DNA of 64,000 nt from Glaciecola sp965660625 (GTDB taxonomy: Bacteria; Pseudomonadota; Gammaproteobacteria; Enterobacterales; Alteromonadaceae), in NCBI GenBank assembly GCA_965660625.1, contig CBFIAR010000016.1, positions 1 to 64,000 of the forward strand. The letters run 5' to 3'. A program made the translations under genes and the position numbers. The notes beneath the pieces are model-generated. The model saw only the letters and a list, made by a program, of their open reading frames with translations. It was not told where the DNA came from and searched no databases. Of the stretch, positions 9,356-17,609 are shown piece after piece (within the stretch, counting starts at the first letter, position 1; the number at the start of each line of letters is the position of its first letter).

Positions 9356-9399
9356 ATTCATACTCGGCATATTTAGATACTGAGTATGAATCTATTTTT
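9356..9399. terminator. bidirectional terminator between nagA and the GNAT-nitrilase gene
   Basis: Inverted repeat ATTCATACTC/GAGTATGAAT (9356-9365 and 9382-9391) with a 16-base loop, followed on the plus strand by CTATTTTT and preceded by AGAAAA, which gives a short U tract on the minus strand. It sits between two convergent stops. Confidence 0.7.
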
Positions 9400-9431
9400 C
9401 ATACTGAACGCCGTCTTTATCGTCGCTTAGT

Positions 9432-10991
9432 CTAGTTATCGCCCAACCATTCTACTCTGAACAAATCGCGACGTTTATCAAGATAGTTGCGCACCGACCC
9501 TTCATTCTGAAGCTTTGTTAGCTTGTCGAAATCAAGGTCAACAATCAATGTCATTTCTGTATTTGGGGTTGTTTCAGAAACAATTGCATCGTGTGGAAAT
9601 GCAAAATCAGACGGTGAAAATACCGCAGTTTGGGCATACTGAATATCAACGTTGTCCACTTGTGGTAGGTTACCAACGCTACCAGCAATCGCCACGTAAC
9701 ATTCATTTTCAATCGCTCTTGCTTGTGCGCATCGACGCACTCGTAAATATCCATTTTTGGTGTCAGTCCAAAAAGGCACAAACAACACTTGGATATCTTG
9801 CTCTGAGAGCAAACGGGCCAATTCAGGAAACTCAACGTCGTAGCAAATAAGGATACCAATTTTACCGAAATCAGTATCAAATGACTGCAGCTTATTACCA
9901 CCCTTCATGATCCATTCTTTCTTCTCATGCGGCGTTAATTGCAGTTTGTACTGGCTTTCAATTTTGCCGTCACGGTGACACAAATAGGCCACGTTAAAGA
10001 GCTCGTCACCTTCGACAACGGGCATTGAACCTGCGATGATGTTGATATTGTAAGATACCGACAATCGAGAAATAGCGGTTAGAATTTCCTCTGTATATTC
10101 AGCCAAATGCCAGATAGCATCGATTGAACTCTCACCGTCACTCAAGCCCATTAACGGCGCGTTGAAGAACTCAGGAAATAAGGCGACATCGCATTTGTAG
10201 TCAGATAATGCATCAACAAAATACTCTACTTGTTGCAACAGCCCTTCGACATCTTCAAAATAACGCATTTGCCATTGCACACAACCGACTCTCGCGGATG
10301 AACGTTTACCGCCGATCAGATTTGGTTTTTCGGCATCAAAGTACATGTTGTGCCACTGCAACAACGTTGCGTAGCCTAACGAGTCTTTATCTTCCGGTAA
10401 ATAAGCTTTCATCACCTGTTTTACATCAAAGCCATTAGACAATTGGAAAGTCAAAATAGGGTCGAAGATGTCTTTCGATTTTACTTGCTCGATATACTCG
10501 TAAGGTGTGAACTCTTTTGCATACTGAATGTAGTTCGGAATGCGACCGCCGGCCATAATCGAACGTAAATTCAAGTTGCGCACTAATTCTTTGCGGGCTT
10601 CATACAAACGCCTGCCTAAACGTAAGCCTCTATACTCAGGTGAGACAAAAACATCAACGCCGTACAATACGTCACCGTTTGGATCGTGCGTAGTAATGTA
10701 GGCATCACCGGTGATTTCTTCGTATGTATGCTTGTCACCAAACTGTTCGTAGTCAACGATAACCGACAAAGCGACGGCAATGACTTTACCTTTGTCTTCA
10801 ATGCAAATCTGTCCGTCTGGAAAGGTCGAAATCTGTGCTTTAAATTGCTTAAACGGAAGCGCACCGCCCACTCGCTGATATATAGCCTCCTGTAGCTCTC
10901 TTATATCGTCGTAGTCGTCCAACTTAAGGTGTCTAAGCTCTAATAAATGCTCACCTTCTTCGTTCGAATTTACAGAATCTTTGATTGGCAT
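9432..10991 (-). CDS. GNAT acetyltransferase-nitrilase fusion protein
   Basis: A 519-aa two-domain protein. Residues about 16-170 form a GNAT domain (VSPEYRGLRLGRRLY at 117-130 is the acetyl-CoA loop), and about 233-510 form a carbon-nitrogen hydrolase with the triad Glu274 (FPEFFN), Lys357 (HEKKEW) and Cys383 (LICYDVEFPE). This fusion recurs in many bacteria and is annotated as a bifunctional protein, but I know of no settled substrate. The nitrilase half probably cleaves an amide, and the GNAT half could acylate the same small molecule. It is monocistronic with its own terminator, and two TGACGTC elements lie just upstream. Confidence 0.9.
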   Translation of the reverse strand: MPIKDSVNSNEEGEHLLELRHLKLDDYDDIRELQEAIYQRVGGALPFKQFKAQISTFPDGQICIEDKGKVIAVALSVIVDYEQFGDKHTYEEITGDAYITTHDPNGDVLYGVDVFVSPEYRGLRLGRRLYEARKELVRNLNLRSIMAGGRIPNYIQYAKEFTPYEYIEQVKSKDIFDPILTFQLSNGFDVKQVMKAYLPEDKDSLGYATLLQWHNMYFDAEKPNLIGGKRSSARVGCVQWQMRYFEDVEGLLQQVEYFVDALSDYKCDVALFPEFFNAPLMGLSDGESSIDAIWHLAEYTEEILTAISRLSVSYNINIIAGSMPVVEGDELFNVAYLCHRDGKIESQYKLQLTPHEKKEWIMKGGNKLQSFDTDFGKIGILICYDVEFPELARLLSEQDIQVLFVPFWTDTKNGYLRVRRCAQARAIENECYVAIAGSVGNLPQVDNVDIQYAQTAVFSPSDFAFPHDAIVSETTPNTEMTLIVDLDFDKLTKLQNEGSVRNYLDKRRDLFRVEWLGDN

Positions 10992-11009
10992 GTAATCCTC
11001 AAAAAAATA

Positions 11010-11029
11010 TTGACGTCAACAGTGACGTC
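11010..11029. promoter_or_regulatory. TGACGTC repeat, possible operator of the GNAT-nitrilase gene
   Basis: A perfect palindrome TTGACGTCAA (11010-11019) is followed by a second TGACGTC at 11023-11029, about 20-40 bases upstream of the start at 10991. Two similar sites about 12 bp apart suit a dimeric regulator bound on one face of the helix. The regulator is unknown. Confidence 0.35.
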
Positions 11030-11120
11030 GATAGTTTATCAGGTATTAATAGCTTTAATAGTCGAAGTTTAGATCAAGCAAAGCGCGTTTTATTAAAGTG
11101 CTTTCATGCAAAGTGGAAGA

Positions 11121-12716
11121 CTAGTGTGATTCGCGCACACCAAATACGTCTTCAATTTCCTCTAAGGATCGCCCTTTTGTTTCTGGAAGCATTTTATAAA
11201 TCAACACAAAACCGACAATAGCCAGCAAACCGTAAATCAAGAAAGTGATAGCAGTACCAAAATTAGCCAGTTCCCATGGGAATAGTAATTGTACGCTGAA
11301 GCTCACAGCGCTATTCACAGCACCGATACAAGCAATGCCAATACCGCGTAAACGATTAGGCAGTATTTCGGCCAGCAGTACCCACATAACAGGCCCAAGA
11401 GACACTGCAAATGAGGCAACAAAGCCCAATATTCCAATGAGTACGATGAGTGAGTTCATGGTTACTGCTGCTTCAATTAAGCTAGATTGATGCGCACGCG
11501 CGTCATCTGCACCAAGCAATTCTATGGTTGCGTTCTTAAAGCTGACGTCGTTCGAATAGGTTTTACCTAAAATGGGCAACAGCTTATTTCGATGTTCTTG
11601 ACTTTCAATAGACTGAATAGAAGTTTCAGTAAGTTGATAGCTTGCATTATGGAAGCCATAAGACGCAATAGCCATACTAATGAACACACCCGCAAGACCA
11701 ATCAGCATTAGGGGCTTGCGGCCTAATTTATCGATCAATAACATGGCCACAATAGTAAAAACCACGTTAATAACGCCAACCCAAATAGCTTGCGAAAATG
11801 CCGCGTTTTGGCCAACACCACTTTGCTCAAAAATACTCGGGGCATAGAAATAAATAGCATTTACACCCGTAGCCTGTTGGCAAACAGCCACGACTAAACC
11901 CACCAGTAAAACGAAACGCATTTTTTTAGAAAATAAGCTTTTGAGTAAGTTAAGCACGGAGTCAGTTGCGCCTTGTGAGGCCTGTTTTCGATTTGCTTTA
12001 ATGTCAGCAATAAAGCTGTCGGCCTGCTCGCTCGACATGCCTGATCCACTGGTTTTGTTATTATTAAGCAGCAACAAAACTGCTTTAGCCTGAGTTTCCC
12101 GATTGTTCAAGGCAAGCCACCTTGGGCTCTCTGGGATAGTAAACAACAATGCAAAGAAGATGAACGCAGGCACAACCTCTAAGCCAAGCATCCAGCGCCA
12201 TACATTATCTTGAATCCCTAAGGCACTAACCCAAGTGGCTGGGCTGCCCGATAGTTGTAACAAATAATAGTTCGCAAAGTAAGCGAACGATAAGCCAACA
12301 ACAATGTTGAGCTGGTTAATTGAAATCATCTTACCGCGTATTTTTGAAGGCGAAATTTCGGCAATATATATGGGGGCAACAACCAAAGACGCAAAAGCAA
12401 TACCGCCAATAATTCGCGCCGTAACTAACATGGTATAGCTAACCGACAATGCAGAAAAAATGGCGGACACTAAATATAGGAATGCGATAACAATAATCAC
12501 TTTTTTTCGACCAAACATATCGGCAAAAAAGCCTGCGAATAAAGTGCCAAATAGCGCACCCAATGTAGGGGAGCTGACGACGAAGCCTTGCTGCCAATCA
12601 TTTAATTTAAATTCGTTTGTTACAAAACCCACGACACCCGAAATAACCGAGGCATCAAAACCAAAAACGAAACCACCTAGGGCAACGACAATGGCGAAAT
12701 AAACACTTTTTGACAT
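11121..12716 (-). CDS. MFS sugar porter family transporter
   Basis: A 531-aa twelve-helix sugar porter. Family marks are FGFDASVISG in helix 1, DMFGRKKV and DKLGRKPL in the two cytoplasmic 2-3 and 8-9 loops, PESPRWL after helix 6, and PETKGRSLEEIE after helix 12. A hydrophilic insertion of about 60 residues between the helix 9 and 10 regions (near 375-425) is longer than usual. It starts 19 bases after the laminarinase stop, so the pair forms an operon; import of glucose or short beta-glucans freed by that enzyme is the simple inference, probably by proton symport. Confidence 0.9.
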   Translation of the reverse strand: MSKSVYFAIVVALGGFVFGFDASVISGVVGFVTNEFKLNDWQQGFVVSSPTLGALFGTLFAGFFADMFGRKKVIIVIAFLYLVSAIFSALSVSYTMLVTARIIGGIAFASLVVAPIYIAEISPSKIRGKMISINQLNIVVGLSFAYFANYYLLQLSGSPATWVSALGIQDNVWRWMLGLEVVPAFIFFALLFTIPESPRWLALNNRETQAKAVLLLLNNNKTSGSGMSSEQADSFIADIKANRKQASQGATDSVLNLLKSLFSKKMRFVLLVGLVVAVCQQATGVNAIYFYAPSIFEQSGVGQNAAFSQAIWVGVINVVFTIVAMLLIDKLGRKPLMLIGLAGVFISMAIASYGFHNASYQLTETSIQSIESQEHRNKLLPILGKTYSNDVSFKNATIELLGADDARAHQSSLIEAAVTMNSLIVLIGILGFVASFAVSLGPVMWVLLAEILPNRLRGIGIACIGAVNSAVSFSVQLLFPWELANFGTAITFLIYGLLAIVGFVLIYKMLPETKGRSLEEIEDVFGVRESH

Positions 12717-12735
12717 GGAGTGGCTCTCTTAGCTC

Positions 12736-14487
12736 TTATTTTATTGACAACTTACAGCGTTCAATTGAACGCCTTCCGACGATAATACACAATGCACCTA
12801 TTAAAAATAAAATATGCATTGAGCCACCACTCGACTCAGGCGCTGCTGGCTGTTCTACAACAGGTGGCTGAGGCGTTGGCGCTGGTGTCGGTGTTGGTGT
12901 CGGTGTTGGTGTTGGCACCGGTGAATTGACAACACAGCCTGTGCTGTCAACCTCAGCTCCTGCAGGTGTTCCGGGGCACTGATCATCAGCATCAATAACG
13001 CCGTCTCCATCATTATCGGCTGCAGCCTCTGTCGTATTTCCAAAAAATATATCATCTAAAAAGAGTGTACCGTTACCCTCAATTTTCAATTGAAATACAT
13101 TGGTTAAATCAACAACGCTCGAGTAAGTGCTGAGCGGTATAACCAAGGTTTGCCAAGACTGTTGCTCAACATCAACTTCAAAAAATGTTTCTCGCGGGCC
13201 TGGACTGATAAGAAAGACTTTTAGCGTTGTTGAATCTTGTGTCCAATAATCGAGGTAGAAATTCTCATACGCAGAAACATCCTGTTTGTTGTTTTCAAAA
13301 TCTGTACCTTGATAATTTAACGCCGTATATTTCAATACGTTGTTATCCTGAATTTGCTCTTGTGTCACTCTCGTTGCCTGACCCCAGCTTGGATTGAAAT
13401 CAACGCTATCTATATTTTGGTAATGATCGCTGAACAATGAAATAACGTCATTTTGCGCGTTGATTGGCAGCGGTGATGCTTCTTGAGGCTCAGTAAAAAA
13501 TTGACAACCACTGGCATCAACTTGTGCATTAGGTGGTGTGTTTGGGCATTGATCTTGGCCGTTGCTAACACCATCGTTATCATCATCTAGAGCAACTGGC
13601 GTGCTTTCATTACACTGTTGCCAGTCGTTGGCATCACTTGCAACACAATGCGCAACATAGTCAATTTCCATGGTGGCAGTATTTAGTTGTGGGTCAACTG
13701 TCCCACCCAACGAACCGCCAATCGCTACGTTTAATAGCGCAAACATCGGCTCTTCATATTGAGAGCAGTTTGATAGATTGTGCTCGGCGACAATGGTGTC
13801 ATTCATGAAAAATTTAATGTCGTCTGCGGTCCATTCAATGCCGTATGTATGGAAACCTAATACATCGCTTGCGCCACCACTGTATGGAACTCGTAGTTCA
13901 CGGCCGCAGTTGCCTGCGTTGAAAAAATTGGTAATGTAACGGTCGCCCGAGTTCGCATACCACTCCCAAACATCAATTTCCCCAGCTCCCGGGTTTGGCC
14001 AATTCACATTGTCGTTGTCACCCTTAAATGGGTCTTCTGCAATCCTGTTTTCAAGCATCCAGAATGCAGGCCAAGTGCCACCTTTTAGTTCAGAGAATCG
14101 GATACGAGCTTCGAGCCGACCATATAAAAATTCTGCTTTGTCCTTACTGTTAATCCGACCTGAGGTCCAATTACGGCTTCTGCCATTCTGACCAGGACAA
14201 TTGATATTTTGTCTGCGAGCGGTAATTTTCAATGTGCCGTCGGACACTTCAAAGTTGCGATTTGCGCTTGTTTCATCATCGGTATAACACTGAATTTCAT
14301 TGTTATAACTGGCTTGAATTTGTGCCGTCCAATTATTCCAATTCATGCTCTCACCATCGAAACGGTCTATCCAAGAAACTTCCCAACCTGCTTGGCTTTG
14401 TGCTAATGGGATAAAGCACAAAGTAGCAAAAGCAACCGCCTTTTTAAGGTTTTTTGTTATTTGATTAACAACATTCGTAGTGCGCAT
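12736..14487 (-). CDS. GH16 beta-glucanase (laminarinase-like), multidomain, GlyGly-CTERM
   Basis: The ATG at 14487 follows GGAAAG by 6 bases and gives 583 aa. Order: signal peptide ending near AQSQA (33); GH16 catalytic domain about 34-285 with EIDVWE holding nucleophile Glu170, Asp172 and acid/base Glu175; calcium-binding thrombospondin type 3 repeats near 301-328 and 492-520; between them a beta-sandwich module of carbohydrate-binding type (342-488); a Pro-Thr linker (525-545); then SSGGS, a hydrophobic helix and a basic tail (557-583). The last element fits a GlyGly-CTERM signal processed by rhombosortase and linked to type II secretion. The site type suggests endo-beta-1,3-glucanase on algal laminarin. 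Confidence 0.92.
   Translation of the reverse strand: MRTTNVVNQITKNLKKAVAFATLCFIPLAQSQAGWEVSWIDRFDGESMNWNNWTAQIQASYNNEIQCYTDDETSANRNFEVSDGTLKITARRQNINCPGQNGRSRNWTSGRINSKDKAEFLYGRLEARIRFSELKGGTWPAFWMLENRIAEDPFKGDNDNVNWPNPGAGEIDVWEWYANSGDRYITNFFNAGNCGRELRVPYSGGASDVLGFHTYGIEWTADDIKFFMNDTIVAEHNLSNCSQYEEPMFALLNVAIGGSLGGTVDPQLNTATMEIDYVAHCVASDANDWQQCNESTPVALDDDNDGVSNGQDQCPNTPPNAQVDASGCQFFTEPQEASPLPINAQNDVISLFSDHYQNIDSVDFNPSWGQATRVTQEQIQDNNVLKYTALNYQGTDFENNKQDVSAYENFYLDYWTQDSTTLKVFLISPGPRETFFEVDVEQQSWQTLVIPLSTYSSVVDLTNVFQLKIEGNGTLFLDDIFFGNTTEAAADNDGDGVIDADDQCPGTPAGAEVDSTGCVVNSPVPTPTPTPTPTPAPTPQPPVVEQPAAPESSGGSMHILFLIGALCIIVGRRSIERCKLSIK
12884..12915. repeat. 6-bp tandem repeats encoding the Pro-Thr linker
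   Basis: GGTGTC and GGTGTT units alternate through this stretch; on the coding strand they give the Thr-Pro linker of the laminarinase. Such repeats can change copy number by slippage without shifting the frame. Confidence 0.8.
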
Positions 14488-14809
14488 GTTCAACTTTCCA
14501 AAAATGTAATGACTGTACTGTCGGACCCTTATGTTACTAAACTTAACAAAATATTTACAGACTGGATGGGTTGAAGTGGACTTTTAGTAAGGTGAGTGCA
14601 ACTGATTTTAATCTCTTTGCTTTTTAGCGTAAATAAATTGAAAGGCATTATTACGCCAACTGTATGAGGGATATTAATAGTTGAAATTGACTATTGCTAT
14701 TAGATATTAAGCATCTTGAAATGCGGTATTTTATTTATAATTTGGTAGGTTAAGCATGTTGCTTTTAAAATTGGGAATATGGAGAGAAATTGACGTATGA
14801 CACGAATTT
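14488..14809. other. gap upstream of the laminarinase gene
   Basis: AT-rich sequence with no convincing frame. It should hold the laminarinase promoter on the minus strand, but I cannot pick -35/-10 boxes or an operator with confidence. Confidence 0.5.
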
Positions 14810-14935
14810 TTATTTCTTATAACGTTTTGTAAATGCAAATCCTAATAACGTCAAGCCAATAATTGCCAGAATCGAAGGTTCTGAAACAGTAACATTCAAG
14901 TTATCGACGGCTTCTGGGCCTTCAGTCAAGCACTT
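14810..14935 (-). pseudogene. orphan PEP-CTERM sorting tail, gene 5' part missing
   Basis: A minus-strand frame, open only back to a stop at 14936-14938, ends in a textbook PEP-CTERM tail: VSEP, a hydrophobic helix (ILAIIGLTLLGFAF) and the basic end TKRYKK before TAA at 14810-14812. Just before it the frame reads EGPEAVDNLNVT, as in the end of an exported domain. No start or signal peptide is available because the frame begins inside the end of the PLP enzyme gene. The body of the protein has therefore been lost, probably by a deletion or rearrangement joining these sequences. Confidence 0.6.
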
Positions 14936-16224
14936 TCAAAAGTCAGCCGAAAGGCATTATCCAAATCTGCGATTAAATCATCAGGATGTTCCAAGCCGAT
15001 GGACAAACGAATCAGTCCATCGGTAACACCGAACATATCTCGCAAATCTGCTGGCACGCCAGAGTGTGTTGTGCTCCCTGGATGGCAAACAAGACTTTCG
15101 CTACCGCCGAGGCTAACCGCAGATTTGAAAATAGATAGATTATTGATCAAGCGAAAAGCGTCTGACTTTGAGACGTCCAGCACAAATGAGAAGGTTGAGC
15201 TAGGTCCAGAACACTGGCGCTTATACACAGTTTGGTACGTTTTATCTTGAATAAAGTCAGGATGCAAAATTTTTGCAGGGATGTAGGTGTTATCAGCAAT
15301 CCACTGCGCTACTTTACGGCCGCTGTCAGCAGCGCGTTCCATACGGATACTTAAGGTTTCAAGAGAACGGGAGATCATCCAGCTTGTATGCGGGTCAAGG
15401 TTAAGGCCAAGCGCGCCGCGCGTGGCGCGAACAGGACGCAACACTGCGCGGCGGCCGCAAACAGCGCCCGCCACAAGATCACTGTGACCGCCAACATATT
15501 TAGTTAAGGAATACATGGCCATATCGATACCTTGCGGAACCACTTGTTGAAAGATAGGCCCCATCAACGTATTATCGCACACGCTAATTGGACGGTGGCC
15601 CGTTTCTTTTTCAATAAGGTCAAGTACACGATTTAGCGCTTCAAAATCAACCAACGAATTTGTGGGGTTGGCCGGTGACTCAACAAAAACCATAGCGACG
15701 CGCCCCTTTTTGCCAGCCTCACGCAGTGAGTCAAGTATACTTGCTTCGTCCAAACCGTCATGGAATTCACCTGTTTCAATGTTAAATTCAGGCAAAAATT
15801 TACGCATGAGGGTTTCTGTTCCGCCGTATAGAGGCGTGCTCTGCACAATGACGTCACCTGGGCGCAAATAAGCGAGTAAAATTGCGCTAATTGCACCCAT
15901 ACCGCTTGAACAGACTACCGAGCTTTCTGAGCCTTCAAACAAAGACAAACGGTCTTCGATAATTTCGACGTTAGGGTGGTTAAAACGGCTATAAATCAGA
16001 CCGCCTACGCTTCCTTCTGGTGCAGGCTTGCGGCCCGCCATGATATGAAACGATTCTTCACCCTCCTCCGGTGTTTGAAAGGCGAAAGTAGACGTCAGGA
16101 ACACAGGAGGTTTGACGGATCCTTCAGAAAATTGAGGGTCGTAACCATAAGACATCATCATTGTTTCAGGCTTGAGCTTGTGATTACCAATTTTGCTTTT
16201 CTTATAGTTTCCGTCGTTCGCCAT
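14926..16224 (-). CDS. Cys/Met metabolism PLP-dependent enzyme (cystathionine gamma-synthase/lyase type)
   Basis: A 432-aa trans-sulfuration enzyme. The PLP lysine is Lys242 in YSLTKYVGGHSD, phosphate contacts lie in YSRFNHP (78-84) and SSGMGAI (106-112), and VCDNT (215-219) stacks on the ring. The position that is Cys in methionine gamma-lyases (near 135) is Gly in PLYGGT, which argues against a classic methionine gamma-lyase and leaves gamma-synthase, beta-lyase or gamma-lyase activity open. Its C-terminal end overlaps the frame of the orphan PEP-CTERM tail by a few bases. The leader carries an inverted repeat AAACGCT-ac-AGCGTTT. Confidence 0.85.
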   Translation of the reverse strand: MANDGNYKKSKIGNHKLKPETMMMSYGYDPQFSEGSVKPPVFLTSTFAFQTPEEGEESFHIMAGRKPAPEGSVGGLIYSRFNHPNVEIIEDRLSLFEGSESSVVCSSGMGAISAILLAYLRPGDVIVQSTPLYGGTETLMRKFLPEFNIETGEFHDGLDEASILDSLREAGKKGRVAMVFVESPANPTNSLVDFEALNRVLDLIEKETGHRPISVCDNTLMGPIFQQVVPQGIDMAMYSLTKYVGGHSDLVAGAVCGRRAVLRPVRATRGALGLNLDPHTSWMISRSLETLSIRMERAADSGRKVAQWIADNTYIPAKILHPDFIQDKTYQTVYKRQCSGPSSTFSFVLDVSKSDAFRLINNLSIFKSAVSLGGSESLVCHPGSTTHSGVPADLRDMFGVTDGLIRLSIGLEHPDDLIADLDNAFRLTFESA

Positions 16225-16248
16225 TGTTTGTTTTTCTCTCTTTTTTTT

Positions 16249-16264
16249 AAACGCTACAGCGTTT
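16249..16264. promoter_or_regulatory. inverted repeat in the leader of the PLP enzyme gene
   Basis: AAACGCT and AGCGTTT separated by two bases lie 25-40 bases upstream of the start at 16224. The symmetry suits a LacI-type or similar dimeric repressor, but it does not match the MetJ box; assignment is open. Confidence 0.35.
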
Positions 16265-16512
16265 TCGTTGTTACACGCTTTCTTGTGAATAAGGTTCGCC
16301 TGCGAAGTTAATTATTGCTGCAGACGCATTTTTAAACATACTTACAAACCCAATAGATGTGAGTACAGAGCATGTCACTAATCATCTTTTGCTGCAATAA
16401 AATCCATCACTTAGATGCGCCGCTTAAGGGTTTAAAAAGTGAATAAATCAATTACATTTCCTGTATATTACGCCATCTTAATTTTATACCAGAATTTCTC
16501 GGCGGCAGTATC

Positions 16513-17463
16513 GTGTTCGACATATCACTAACCATCCTTCCTATTTTTTTACTGTTGCTGTTCGGTGCACTGTTGCAAACAAGACGCTTTCCCGCAGACG
16601 GTTTTTGGCCCGGTGTAGATAAGCTCGTATACTGGATATTGTTCCCTTCAATGCTGTTTTATAATATATCCAAAGCCGATCTAAGCAGTCTTGTTCTACC
16701 AAGTTATGCAGTAATATTGAGTTTGTCGCTTTTTCTTGTTTCTATGTTGGCCTTAGTTATCAGCCTTACAAATCGGGTCAATAGACCAACCGGCACCTCG
16801 ATATTGCAAGCCAGCATAAGGTTTAACTCCTTTATCGCGTTGGCCTTAGCCAGCGCTATTTACGGCGAAGAAGGATTAATTTTAGCCACGCTGGGTGCGG
16901 CTATTTTGATACCTATTGTGAATGTGGTTTTGGTGATCACGATGGTCAGCCTGCATGGCAATAAAAATAGCAAGTCTTTGTCCAGCTTATTAGTCAAAGA
17001 ACTGATCAAGAATCCTCTGATATTATCCATTGCGGCTGGCGTGCTTGTGAACGTTGCGGATATTGGTGAATACGTATTTTTGCTAACTGATTTAACCGGT
17101 CTTTTAGCACGCGCCACATTACCTTTAGTATTGCTCGCGGTAGGTGCGAGTTTGCGAATGAGTGAGTTAAGGTCATCACCTCAGTTGTTGCTCCTATCAA
17201 GCTGCGCAAGACTCATCGGCTTCCCACTATGCATAGGAATAGGCAGCACCCTGTTGGGTTTAGGTCCACTCGAGGCTTGTGTTGCGGTTTTATTTGGTGC
17301 AGTACCCACAGCCACATCCGGTTATGCATTAGCGACGCAACTTGGCGGAAATGCATCCATATTATCTGTATTTATTAGTGTACAAACAGGCCTAACCCTA
17401 GTTACTTTGCCTATCACAGTGTGGTTTAGCCAAGTTTGGTTTGGATACAGTTCAGTGCTTTAA
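16513..17463 (+). CDS. AEC family (auxin efflux carrier-like) permease
   Basis: A 316-aa protein of about ten membrane helices in two similar halves, the layout of the AEC/BASS-like fold. It starts with GTG at 16513. LLLFGALLQTR in the first helix pair and the second-half VPTATSGYALATQLGG near 275-290 are typical of bacterial AEC permeases, which move organic acids such as malate or malonate. It is divergent from the PLP enzyme gene across 288 bases. The substrate cannot be named. Confidence 0.88.
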   Translation: MFDISLTILPIFLLLLFGALLQTRRFPADGFWPGVDKLVYWILFPSMLFYNISKADLSSLVLPSYAVILSLSLFLVSMLALVISLTNRVNRPTGTSILQASIRFNSFIALALASAIYGEEGLILATLGAAILIPIVNVVLVITMVSLHGNKNSKSLSSLLVKELIKNPLILSIAAGVLVNVADIGEYVFLLTDLTGLLARATLPLVLLAVGASLRMSELRSSPQLLLLSSCARLIGFPLCIGIGSTLLGLGPLEACVAVLFGAVPTATSGYALATQLGGNASILSVFISVQTGLTLVTLPITVWFSQVWFGYSSVL

Positions 17464-17609
17464 TAGAGTTAAGCATTTTTTCACAACTTCGCGTGTACTT
17501 TCGATTTAGCGACAAAAGCTTACAACTTCTGCTCAACATTGGAAAGTTAATGAAAAATATAGCAATAAACGATACATTAATAACAAATAAATAACATAGA
17601 GAACGGCTG

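Noticed and set aside
14926..16224. Methionine gamma-lyase assignment
   Set aside because: The characteristic active-site Cys position is Gly, so only the broader family is supported.
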